From: Crotophaga sulcirostris
Lineage: Eukaryota; Chordata; Aves; Cuculiformes; Crotophagidae
Length of the DNA stretch: 64,000 nt
Assembly (NCBI GenBank): GCA_013397455.1
Contig: VYZB01000238.1
Span: 1,200,369 to 1,264,368 of the forward strand
Reading direction: 5' to 3'
The notes below the pieces were generated by a model that worked only from the letters and a program-made list of their open reading frames with translations, did not search any database and was not told the DNA's origin. Numbering within the stretch: position 1 is the first letter of the stretch; every line of letters begins with the position of its first letter. Both the position numbers and the translations under genes were made by a program. Shown here piece by piece: positions 35,900 through 47,400 of this stretch.

Positions 35900-38654
35900 A
35901 TTACCAACTTCAACTTTAATCATGGAACCATCACTTTTTTACCATTTCAGTAATAACTTTAAGGGGAATAAAAACTTCCCTACAAAAATAAAACTAAGCT
36001 TGTCAAAATTATAAATACTTTAAATGTTTGCTTTTAAAGACATAAATTTTAATGTTTCCCCTGTATTTCCCCCCCCCCCTCATTCCCTCCCACCCATATC
36101 ATTTAATCATTCTGGTACCATCACATAATGAAAACAGAGGCGTCCAAAGCCTTGACAGTTCAATTTGATGCTAAAATTAAAAAGAGAAAAACTGACTAGG
36201 CACAACCCCATTTCTTTTAAATTAAAGCTGTTGTAATTGCCAGTGTGTAAAAAAAAAGAAAAACCCCACACACGACATCTTACAATAACTACCTGTGGAC
36301 TAAGACAAAATTGATATTTAAGTTTCTTTTGGTCCCCCGCCCCACCCCGTCCACCCCAAATCAAGATTCCTAGTGCATACAACACTGATTGAGGTTTTTG
36401 GCTACAGTAAATGCAGATGCGCCTATTTAAAGGACTGATAGTTTAGTTCAAGTAAAACCAAAATTCACATATATTTATACTCCACTTTTAGACTCAAACA
36501 GTGTTTAAATCTGAGTAACAAAATGGTTCAATATTGACAGCGATTATGTAATGACTACATAGTATGGGCAGATACATAAATTAAGTAGATGTTAACAGAA
36601 TATCCACCGACATGCTGCTGCATTCATACAAAAACAAACTGTAACAAAACACAAAAGCATTCCCTGAACCATTATAAAGTGTCTCACTTGAGGATAATGT
36701 TACTAACTCACACATGCACTACAATGTTACATGTGAAATTAAAAAAAAAAAGATAATGCCTTATATATACTTTATAGTTAGTCCTACTCTTAATCTCTCT
36801 TAACACTTTAAAACATTATGATTGTCTCATTAAGTTTGCAAACTCTTTTTACCAAAAAAAAAAACCTGTGTAGAGTTTAAAAAAAAAAAAAGTCCTACTA
36901 AGGAAAGGAAACAAAGGCACAATTACATCAAATTAAGGGGAGGAACAGAAGCATCTTGGGAGTTTCACACAGTATCCATTAGATGTCACCAAAGTTTTAA
37001 CAATTCCTTGGGAATTTAAAACGAATACCTTAAGAGTGGAGAGAAAAAACCCCACCAACTGCTGCTCTTAAATGGTTGCACTCCTCCACCCCACCCCACC
37101 CCATAATATATAACTCATTTCCTCTCTGGCACGATGATGACTGAAGTATCAGTTACTCAAATCTGCCTCATGGTCTATTGCACACCCACTTCTTTGGTTT
37201 CTTTTGAACGTGCTTTATTTAGATAAATAACTCTGAGAGAACAACAATTATATTTACAGTAAAGTAAAAAAATTTCTTGCTACATTTTTCCTACTTTTAA
37301 ATCAAGTAAACCAGCAGTCTGCAGAATTTGGTAATTAAGTTTTTCAATTAAGAATTTAAAAACCATAAGGAAAAAATCTTCTGAATTACTAAAAGCAGGA
37401 GTTACTAAGCTCAGTCACCAACACAGCCAATGAATGTTAAATTTTCTGCTAAGCTGGAAACATGAATAAGAAATTCTGCTCTCTTTGCCTGACTGAGCCT
37501 TTAACAAAAAAAAAAAGCAGAGGAAGCTATTTTTGTCTTTCAGATATGATAATTAAAAAATATCCAGCCTAAAAATGGATCACTGAGCCAGAGGAAAGAT
37601 CTGACTTACAATAAAGACCAAATACATCTGTAGCTATAGCTTATGTCTGAACACTCGTGAGATGGGAATTGCTCACAGAGTTATCAGAGACATTGTCCAC
37701 TTTTCAAAATTCAAGTAGGTAGCCACCTTTTAGCTTTGCTGCACTTTTCAAACCCCCATTCAACATTTATGGAACCAGCTTCTCTAATAACAACTTGTAT
37801 GTGCAGTTCCATTTCCATTCTTATTTAGCTTTTGCCTCTCGTTCCTTCCCAGTATTTCTATTATCCTTATTTCTTTTCCAGTGTGGATTTATGCAACTAA
37901 AAAAACCCATAAAACTTATTTGTAAGATTATAACATCCTAAAACTTTAATCTTGTAGAATTCATATTTTAACTTTCCTCTGTATAAATACTATTCCCATT
38001 TAAAACCAGTCCTCCTCTGTCAGCTGTCAATTCTCTTCCCTCAACTCTTACCTTCTTTTCAACCTTCTCTTTACCTTCTCCAGAAAAGACCACGTTAAAA
38101 GCCCTCCACAAATTTCACAGAATGAACCTGACGAACTCATATGCCTTCCATCTATAACAGTTCTCTCACAAATTATACAGTAACTATTTGAAAACAGAAA
38201 GGTAGTGCAAATCAATTTCATCTCAAAGATAGTGCTCCAACTAATTCTCCTCCGGACAGTTTTATTCATTTTTTTAACCTATCAATTTGCACATCCTTAC
38301 TTGTAAAGCTACCATTGAATCAGAGAATAATTAAAAAAAAAATCTTATTTCATAGCATCCTAGAAAATTGATTACAGTTCACAGCTTGCACCAAGATAAC
38401 TTGGAAAACTCTCTAGGCACACAGAGGGTTGCAAACTGGTGTATAAACATGCAGAATCCCTTATTTGTGGGTGCAAGATGCTAAGTGACCTGGCTTATGG
38501 AACTAAGTCTATAGCAAAATTCAGGTACCCTGGCATCATAAAACAGTCTTCTGAATAAAGAAAACTACTCTCTGCTGCTCTTTGTACATTGGGTTTGGCA
38601 TGCTATACTGACATTTGGTAGCGTGCATTTTTCCTGAGTGTCCTTTGGCCCCTT
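35900..38654 (-). other. RASSF3: Probable RASSF3 3' untranslated region
   Basis: AT-rich, repeat-free 2.7 kb between the RASSF3 stop and the CR1 pair. Simple tracts include a poly-C at 36069-36079, A-runs around 36731-36890, and CCACC repeats at 37086-37103. The length is comparable to the 3' UTR I recall for mammalian RASSF3. It is inferred from position only. Confidence 0.5.
35915..35920 (-). terminator. RASSF3: Candidate poly(A) signal of RASSF3
   Basis: TTTAAT on the + strand, i.e. ATTAAA on the - strand, 2.7 kb downstream of the RASSF3 stop and just before the CR1 block. A canonical AATAAA (- strand) lies at 37214-37219 and is an alternative. Confidence 0.35.
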
Positions 38655-38804
38655 TTAACCAGGTTTCCACACCCCACCAAGGGCTTCTTCAAGTTTGTCT
38701 CTGTAAGCTGCATAACGCTTCTTTAAGATTTGCAGTTGCTCATTTTCCTCTTTGTCCAGTATACGCAAGAAGTTTTGCAGTTCAGGAATACTAAAAGCTT
38801 CCCA
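38655..38804 (-). CDS. RASSF3: RASSF3 last coding exon (SARAH domain)
   Basis: [40 protein letters not shown] and ALGGVWKPG, then TAA at 38655-38657. Acceptor CTTTCCAG, phase 0. It encodes a heptad-rich helix typical of SARAH. Confidence 0.97.
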   Translation of the reverse strand, partial: WEAFSIPELQNFLRILDKEENEQLQILKKRYAAYRDKLEEALGGVWKPG

Positions 38805-41800
38805 CTGGAAAGAGAAAAAGAGAAAAGGAAGGGTGAGCTGAACAGAAAAATACCTACATAAACTCTATATACGGTATTTTTAAACAAAGCTTCAGACACT
38901 CAAAAAAATTTCAAACTGAAATAGTATAGAGCACCCTCCTTGCAAATCTTAGGGACCTAAAAACATTTTAATCTTTTAAACTGTTTTTTGTTCTCCAAGT
39001 AACATTGGGTCAGTCTAACCACAAATGAAACATTTACAAAACGCACAAAGTAAATATAACAAGAAAAAAAAAATCTGCGTCCAAAAAAATGGATCGTCTT
39101 GTCAGCACAGATCAAACAGGAGCCCACTCATCCATGAAGTTAAACACACACAGACCAGCGTGAGCGTAACATACCATGACTTCTCCAGTTTCATGCTCAC
39201 GCAAAACAAAACTGAGCATTTCTGTTCTAGGGCCTGCCACCAAACGCAGGTAGAGGGGATGTTCTCGGTCTGACAGCTTGCATGTATAAACTGCAGGAGA
39301 AGAAAATCACAGTGATTACCATCTTTACTAACAGTGTTTCAAATGCTTGGAATGATGAAGGCTAATGTTAGAAAATTTCAGTTATGCACATGTAGCCACC
39401 AAATTCACACATTTCCATACAGTCTATGTATTAATCCACATACTGGCTTTGAGCAAGTGAGTTTTAGGGAGAAGCTGAGCAGATGACTCATGGTAATTGT
39501 GCAACATTTCATTCACATAGGAATGAAATGGCCTCTAATCACCCCAGTGCATCATTTGAATACATGCAGGGGGCAAAAAAATCCACAAGAAAAAACCACA
39601 AAACAGATTCGTTGCTGTAACTTAGCATTTAAGACATTAGAGCTGCGGTATCACACATTCTGATACCTTTCCCACTTCAAATCTCATACACCAAGTCTAA
39701 AAGACAACTCCGCCTGGCTGACACAGTTAGGGTAGCTGACAGCCAGAAACATGTGAACTCCTGAAACTACTCTCAGTGTTCATGGAAGATGGATTCGAAG
39801 CGCAAGAACACAATACTGGCAAAAATGCACTTTTCACTGAAAATACCCTTTGTATCTTCTGGTATTTCCAAGCACCAATATACAACAAACTTCTAATAGC
39901 AGTCAGTGCACTGGAAGAGCCATGTGCACTAATTAACAGACATGAACCCAATGCACATGGCACCTGCCAATGCAGGGACTTCAGGTATCACAGACACCAA
40001 GGTTTCTCTTTTTTAAAATCTGTCCTGTAATTTAATCTCAAAAATCTGCAGTTACCAGGCTCGCTGAAATTGAGAGCCTGATAAGGGGGCATAGTAAATA
40101 AAATATAATGGACTGCGAGGCACAGGAGATCCATGTAGGTGGTTTAGTTGGTTTCTGTGTGAATTATCCTGAAATATTCCCAAATTATTTACTCTTACAC
40201 ATGCTACTTTTCACAAAGAAATAAAAAGACAAGAGTGCAAGATTGTCACCTCCATTTATCACAGTTCATCCATCCTCCTTATTTCAAGTATTCCTACAGC
40301 AAAACTCCCTCCCCAAGCCCCCTTCACTACCACAACACCACAAGCCCAACGTATACCTTGATCTTCCTTGTGACAGCGTTTGTAAAGTGCAAACTTTGCA
40401 GGGTTGTCAGTCACGAAAAACTTTTTAAGCAAGGCCTCGATAACTTCACGAACAGTGTTGGTGCTGCTGATGTGAAGGGTATTCACGCAGCCATCCGGCA
40501 AGTAAAAAGCAGCTTCGTTATTGCTGTGAGCACACCTCCCCTGGCTCTGGGAAGACTGCACAGTGATTGGTCTGCATAGTTCTAAATGAACTTTGATGAA
40601 GCCAGTGTAAATCCCATTCGCGTTCTGCAACGGGAGGAAGGTATCGAACTGTTAAAATTAGTAATGACAAGTTGTGACATATTAGTTGAACAGGCAGATT
40701 AAAACAGTCACAGCAAGCACAATTTAAATGCCACTGTAATATGTGAGGTCTTGTAGGAAAGACATTGTTTCGGTAATTCAGAGATCTACTCTCTCTAGTA
40801 TTTCTGTTGCTATTTTCTAGTGTATTCTGGCAGGTTTTTTTTTAATAATACGCATTAAGTTCTAAGAGTAATAGGATCTCATCAAGCAAAAGGTACTACA
40901 AACTAGTGATAAGTTCTCACATTAGTAAAGAACTATGAAGTGAAAGAAACCACTACCAGACATCTCTAACAACAGATTTTATGCAGAAATACAGAAATTA
41001 AACTTCCACATTTTAGCCATGCTTGCCAAATTAATCTAAGGCGCTTATCATAGATGTGGTGTCCCTCAGGGGTCTGTACTGGGACCAGTGTTGTTTAATG
41101 TTTTCATTAATGATATAGACAGCGAGACTGAGTGCACCCTCAGCAAGTTTGCAGATGACAGCAAGCTGAGTGGGGCAGTGGTCACACCAGAAAGACAGGA
41201 CATCATCCAGAGGGACCTGGACGTCATCCAGAGGGACCTGGACAAGTGGAGAAGTGGGCCTGTGTGAAATTCATGAGGTTCTACAAGGCCAAGTGCAAGG
41301 TCCTACACCTGGGTCGGGGCAACCCCCAGTATCAATACAGGATGAAGGACAATGGGATTGAGAGCAGCCCTGCAGAAAAGGACTTGAGGGTGCTGGTTGA
41401 TGAGAAGCTCGACATGACCCAGCAATGTGCGCTCACAGCCCAGAAGGCCAACCATGTCCTGGGCTGCATCAGAAGAAGTTGTGGCCAGCAGGGTGAGGGA
41501 GGTGATTCTTCCCCTCTACTCTACTCTTGTGAGACCCCACCTGGAGTATTGTGTCTAGTTCTGGAAGCCCCAGCATAAGGAGGATATGGAACTGTTGGAA
41601 GGGGTCCAGAGGAGGGCTACAAAAATGATGAGAGGGCTGGAGCACCTCTGCTGTGAGGACATGCCGAGAGAGTTTGGGTTCTTCAGCCTGGATAGGAGAA
41701 GGCTCCAAGGAGACCTTACAGCAGCCTTCCAGTATCTGAAGGGGGCTACAGGAAAGCTGGGGAGTGACTTTTTACAAGAGCAAGTAGTGACAGGACAAGG

Positions 41801-43054
41801 AGAAACAGCTTTAAATTGGAAGGGGGAAGGTTTAGATTAGACATTAGGAAGAAATTCTTCATGATGAGCGTAGTGAGACACTGGCACAGGTTGCCCAGGG
41901 AAGCTGTGGATGCCCCCTCCCTGGAGGTGTTCAAGGCCAGGTTGGATGGGGCCTTGAGCAACTTGGGCTGGTGGGAGGGGTCCCTGCCCCACGGCAGGGG
42001 GGGTGAAACTGCACGATCTTTAAGGTCCCTTCCAACCGAAACCACTCTATGATTCTATGATACTATTCTATGCTCAAATCCTGTTGCAATTCAAAAAGAA
42101 CCAGAATAAACCACAATAATGCCAACCTAATCAACATTTCAAATGTTTTATTCCAGCTGCTTCTGAAGGACAGAATTGATTAAACCTTACTGAGCTAGAA
42201 AATCTTAAGCCATCTGGTTTTAGGCATAGTAAGTCCTGACCCAGATGCAAACAAAAATCTTTTTAGTACACAGTTATACTTATATGGTTTATGATATAAT
42301 GGAACTTCAAAATTTCCATATACTATACACCCACAGGAATATATAACTTTTCAGAAAGACCTGGACAACAGAACAAGTGAATAACAGCTTGCTAGGCAAA
42401 TAGATGTGAATTTTGTTAGTATGGTCTCCTGTAGACTGAGTCTTCAACCTGATCCACAGTCCTTGGAAATGAAGTCTACATGCATTCCACTGTCTGTTTT
42501 TGGTGGGGGGAAGGAATTCTCTTCATTGTGAAGACTTGTATGACTACAAATTAAGTCTACTATAATAAATATTGTGCATTTTCTCTTTTCTCTCTGGTTG
42601 AGCATCTTAATCAGAGAGATACCTGACAAAAATTTATCTACACAAACAGGATCTTCATGTTTACCAACCAAGAGTTTTCATCTGGCAAATTTGAACTCTA
42701 AGTTTATGCTAAGATCTATCTTATACACATTTCAAATTACATTTTTTTTCCACTACAGTTTGTTTCAATTCATATAGAGACATGAGATTTAATTTTCATA
42801 TCTAAGAAAGAGCCTCTTACAAAGCCATTAAAACAGAGACAGTTTCATACGTAAGAAGCTGAGAACAAAATGATTCATAAGGCATTACAAAGTTAACAGT
42901 TCAACTGCTCCTATGAAAAATTACAGGAATTGTACGCAAAACTTACCAGGGTCATCTTTAATTTATCAGTGACAGATGAATTATAGCTTTGTATCTTCTC
43001 TTTAACTTCTTCTTTACTGAGATAAACGTGAGGTTCGCTCTCCTTCTGAACATC
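38655..43054 (-). CDS. RASSF3: Ras association domain family member 3, four 3' coding exons (first exon outside window)
   Basis: The exons, in transcript order, are 43054-42947, 40624-40357, 39290-39175 and 38804-38655; phases match with no stops (213 residues). The first visible exon encodes the pre-RA segment ([20 protein letters not shown]). The next encodes the RA ubiquitin-fold domain ([50 protein letters not shown]). The third completes the RA domain ([20 protein letters not shown]). The last is the SARAH helix ([20 protein letters not shown], ending GGVWKPG). RASSF3 is a cytosolic adaptor that binds active Ras-type GTPases through RA and MST1/2 kinases through SARAH, and is described as a growth suppressor acting on the Hippo and MDM2-p53 pathways. 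The human first exon (MSSGYSSLEEDAED) has no counterpart in the window. It presumably lies beyond 64000. Confidence 0.96.
39175..39290 (-). CDS. RASSF3: RASSF3 coding exon (end of RA domain)
   Basis: Completes Val, then [38 protein letters not shown]. The donor used here is ATG|GTATGT. The join gives ETGEVM-WEAF, as in the GEVEW and GEVNW of RASSF5 and RASSF1. A weaker upstream GT (GAA|GTCATG) would give GE-WEAF, the form I recall for human RASSF3. Confidence 0.94.
39291..40356 (-). other. RASSF3: RASSF3 intron, nothing recognised
   Basis: A 1.1-kb intron without recognisable repeat or exon. The open frames at 39727-39963 and 39776-40030 overlap each other on opposite strands and have no support. 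Confidence 0.65.
40357..40624 (-). CDS. RASSF3: RASSF3 coding exon (RA domain core)
   Basis: Starts [20 protein letters not shown] and ends YKRCHKEDQ plus one base. Acceptor CCGTTGCAG, donor GTATAC. A linker of about 29 residues between ELC and NTLHISS contains FYLPDGC; it is about ten residues longer than the human form I recall. Confidence 0.96.
41056..42072 (+). repeat. CR1 LINE, about 1 kb of the 3' half
   Basis: The longest CR1 in the window, antisense within a RASSF3 intron. It begins at the reverse-transcriptase block ([14 protein letters not shown] segment, then FADDSKLSG). It continues through the ORF2 C-terminus in broken frames and ends in CTATGATTCTATGATACTATTCTATG-like repeats. 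A 21-bp direct duplication sits at about 41198-41240 (CATCATCCAGAGGGACCTGG / CGTCATCCAGAGGGACCTGG). The 3' half is closely similar to the copy at 20-537. Confidence 0.95.
42073..42946 (-). other. RASSF3: RASSF3 intron remainder, nothing recognised
   Basis: AT-rich intron flank between the CR1 and the next exon. The 40625-41055 part on the other side is likewise featureless. Confidence 0.65.
42947..43054 (-). CDS. RASSF3: RASSF3 coding exon upstream of the RA domain
   Basis: Thirty-six codons, [36 protein letters not shown], phase 0 at both ends. Acceptor TTGTTGAAG, donor GTAAGT. It aligns with human [36 protein letters not shown]. Confidence 0.95.
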
Positions 43055-44384
43055 CTTCAACAACAGAGACAGCAGTTTTAGAAAACAATTAAAAACAAAT
43101 CTATTATGACTTTGGATATGAGCATCCTTAGTCTAAGTGTTAGTTGTTCAACAGAGGGTCAACATACAGTAATTAGCTGTACAGCAATAGGAAGGATTTA
43201 ACAAGTTAGGCGAATCAAATGGAACACTTGAACTAAACGGAGAAGGTTAAATCAACACACCCAAAGACGCTTATGTCCTTTTTTTGTCAACTATTTTCAG
43301 TCAAGTATTTATCAGCAATATGTAAAACAGCCCAGCTCATTTTTAGGGCTTGATTTGCTCATGTTGATGCTATGCAACATTGTTAAGAATACAGTTGCAA
43401 TTTTCATGAAACATTACTGAGGGCACAAATGGGTATTTCTAAACAAATGAAGAATACATGTGAAAACAGCAGCAAGTAACACCAACAATCCCCATGTGTG
43501 CCAACAATGTAAGAGCATCCCTGCATTCCAACGTGGAAGACAGCACGTTACACACAGGGTCACTGACTACTAAACAAGCCGTCAAGTTCTTACAAAAAGT
43601 AATGCAGTAGCTATATAATGTTACACCAAATTCATGTTTTTTTCCATGGGAAAGCCCTATTAGATTTTTGAACTGCCACTCTTTCAAGCTGGCTACGGAT
43701 TTTACATGCAGCAGTAAAACTGATCCCTGGAGTTGGATTTTATTCAAACAAACATTTGTTCCCAATCCGTATTCCTGGAGCAAACTAGCATTATAAATAC
43801 ACTCTGGTTTCTACTACTAGCACAAATGCCATATATAGTATGAAAGTCTTTCAGCTTTCAGATTTAATGATTTAAGATTTCACTTGGAAGATGGAAAGCT
43901 TTGAAGAAGCTTGCAACTTTCAGATTATACCTCAACACAGGGATGTACCATATGGACACACCATCAAGTCACAGTGTTCCAATCTGTCCTCATAAGCACA
44001 TCAAGCAGAGCTCATCCTAATAAAGAATTTCCCCAACTTCACTGGCCAGCCCTGTGCCACCACTCAGCACACACCTTTGTAGGCACTTCAGTTTGCCAGA
44101 AATGACCCCAAAGATGAGCACATCTGGTGTGGAACTATAAACTTCCACTTTCCAGAAAGAATCTGCAGAATTTTTTGTGAATCCTGTTTTTAAACCAGCT
44201 AGTTTTAGCTCTTTGGGGCTTAGTTTTGCTTTTCCTATATGGTATTTTACTAAATGATATGCTGGAGCAGTCTTTTTTCCCATAGCTATAAAAAGAAAGG
44301 TGTGGTCCAAATGGAGAACTGGAAGCCAGAAGCCTTCAATTCTAATCTGGGCTCAGATACAGATTTCCTGCATTAACAGAGAGA

Positions 44385-44440
44385 ACACACCTTTATTTCA
44401 CAGATGAGGAAACTGAGGGAAAAGGAACACCAGTCAAATA
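44385..44440 (-). repeat. MIR-like SINE fragment
   Basis: TTTCACAGATGAGGAAACTG followed by AGGGA is the complement of the conserved MIR 3' core (CCTCAGTTTCCTCATCTG). MIR-type SINEs are old enough to occur in sauropsids. The left flank (44320-44375) resembles MIR in the other orientation, which one simple insertion would not produce, so the call is cautious. Confidence 0.4.
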
Positions 44441-47400
44441 CAACTCTCCTATCAGCTCCCTAAGCACAGCTCTAAGATTGTGCAGCATCTTGCACAGTTG
44501 CCAGACCCCACCTAGCCTATTGCAAAATACCAGATTACTAAGTGTTTTTAGAGTCCAAGTCTCCATTCTCACTACAGAAATTAAGCTTTCTTGCCCTTCT
44601 ACTTTTAATCTCCCCCTCTATTCCAAACTGCCACAATAATGACCAATACAGGCACAGGAAAAAAGAAAATTCTAAGTAGTAACTTTTTTCTTCTGAAATC
44701 AAAGTAAAGGTTATTTCTGTTTTCATGCCTAAAATAAATACTAAAAGTAATGACCCACGGTCAGAGTCTGGACACACAGGCACTCTGAATGCTGATTTCA
44801 AATAATGTTGTGGGAGTGGGCTGAGACAATCTTAGCAGTGGATAATGAAGGGACAGGGAACAGCCTGCAGTCCTCTGGCCATAAAGGCCTGACAGAGCAT
44901 TTGCCATCTATGTGGCTGATTTCAAGAACACAAGCTTTAACTTGGAATGCTCCAAGCCTGTGCAGCTGCAGACAAGCCCCTTCGCATGGATACAGCCAAG
45001 ACTCATCTCTCTGAAACATGAGCCTGTCGTGGAGTTTCCACCTCTCCAATCTGCCAACACTATTGATACTGAACATCCAATAACAGACACCTCAGTTTTA
45101 ATATTTATCATTATTCCATTGGTGATTACTCAACCTCTCATCTGCTGATTGTCACCATGATTACTGAAGTCACCCACAACATCCATTATCATCAAGAAAA
45201 CATGAACCAGAAAAAAGGAACACACTCACCACCTTTCCTATGTTCAAACCTCAACCTTTGTTTATAAATAAAACAAAACACCCCACTTCACATGAACTTC
45301 TGTGCACCACAAGAGGTTTTAATTTTGCAAAAAGGACTTTTCTTAACTATATACAACAGAAAGAACCTATTGCCTTTAATGGCATAGGTTCACAAGGCTG
45401 ACAGCTAGAAAACCATCTGTCTGCATTATTTAAAAAGAGAAAAAACACTAAGTGAATAAATTAGTAAGTATGAACAGACAGCAAGTAATTTTCTCCTGTT
45501 TCCATAGATGTTTCTGTTCTCCCACAAAGATGCATTTTTCTAGCAAAGTGATAGAAATTTGTTCAGGTTAGAAAAGACACAAGCACATGAGATCATGTTA
45601 GTCCTGTGGGACTGCAATGGAACCAGGTATAACGAGCAAAACAAAGCAAGCTAATTTCTGATAGACTCACTCTGGCAATGCCTTGGAGTTAGGTCTGTAA
45701 TGTGTATCAAAGAATACGGCATCAAATGTTTAAAGACTTTTGATAGAATCAAATGCATTTGCAAGAGAGAGCTTGTGGGTGCTGGAACCAAGGGGAACAA
45801 TGGGAGAGAAAGGAGTAGATGCACTTGTTGGTCAGGAGCTAGAGGGAGCAGCTCCATCAGGCTGCTGGTGAGTGGGGCAGGGAATCAACTCATGTTCAGT
45901 GTGATGCCAGTCTTCTCAGATGTGGCTCCACTGCAGAGCTGTAGGTCCCTGGGCACAACTGGAGGAGCTGTCATGCCCTCAATCGAGTTAGACGTGACTC
46001 CCCGCTTGAACATACCACCAGAATTTCTACCTTCTCACATGGGCACTAGAGGCCAGGCAATCTTGGCACAGCTTAATTAAGGCCACAGAAAACACAGAGC
46101 CTTGTTTAAGCAAAACCTGAGGTAGCCCCGTTCTGCAGCACACCACCAACAAATGCAGCTATAATTCATTCTCTAAACAACCGAAGCACGTGTCTCAACT
46201 AATTTTAACAGCATGTAGATTATGCAAAACTATGAACTGAATAAAAAAAGGATTACTAGGATTAAAACATTGAAGAACAGACCCAAATCCATTTGAGAAA
46301 AATGCTATACTCAATGGATAGAAACGGTGTTTACTTCAATCATCATTTTCACTCCAGTCCTCCTCCCATGATAATCAAGACTACAGAAAGTGAACAATGG
46401 AAGATACCTGTCACAGAAAAGGAAATATAACTCTATTCCCATTGGAAATCTAAGCCCACGATCTTCATGAATTAATCTGCAGATACCCTCCTGCTCCCAA
46501 ACAAAATCTCAAAACATTCCAACCACTCACACATCAGAGACTTTACTTCAACTAAGCAAACAAAAACTCCTCACTAGCCAGACACCAGCGCCCACAGAAA
46601 ATCACATTGCTGTCACACAGACTGTGGAGACACTAAATCCCGCATGACTGCTGTCAGGAGAAAGCCAAGGAAGAAACACCTCACTGAGTTTATTATGAAC
46701 AAGAAAGCCTCAGCCCACTATGATTCACTGGGTCAGCTGCTCTCAATGAGTATCATTAAGCAGCACACACAGCTTTCAGGCACCTGTGTATTTTAATTTT
46801 CCTAATTATACGTAACCAACATGCAAAGAGGAGTGACAAGATGGCGAAGTTTTTTCCCTGGCTTCCCTGGAGCTGAATTGCCCTCAGTATACACTGGCAC
46901 TTAACTTTCGCCATACATTCAGTTACAATAAGCAACTCTTCTTTGACCAGCACGCTTGGGTGAGTGGAGGAAGACTTAGCAAACTCATTTCCCACAGTTC
47001 TTAGTTCCTTCTGTACTTGTCACCTCATAACAGGACCCATGAAAAAAAAAGTCCTCTGCTCACTCTGCTTAGGTCCAGCAGATCAAATTCCACTTTGTTA
47101 CCTCAGCAGGGAAACGTACTACCTGTGGAAGACCTTGACTTATGCAATACAACAGCAGTAATTAATTCATCTCTACTATGCTTTACAATATGTTTGTATC
47201 ATGTTGCTCTGGAAGGGCCACCAACTGACTGAAGCCACACCTGCTCAGGGTGGGACTGCTGGGAAAGCAATTACTCCCAACTCAGCTGTTTTAAACAAAG
47301 GAGCAAGGCCATTCCATAGGTGTGATTTAGATGCTATAGCCAAGCACATCTGTCATCAGTTCTTGTGACAGTTCTGCCTGGCCCGGTGAGAGAAGCCAGT

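Noticed and set aside
41246..41840. Open frames resembling coding sequence in the RASSF3 intron
   Set aside because: Broken CR1 ORF2 frames; the LINE continues to its 3' tail at about 42072.
45700..46080. 126-codon + strand frame in the RASSF3 intron
   Set aside because: Composition and sequence look random, and there is no domain, splice context or promoter.
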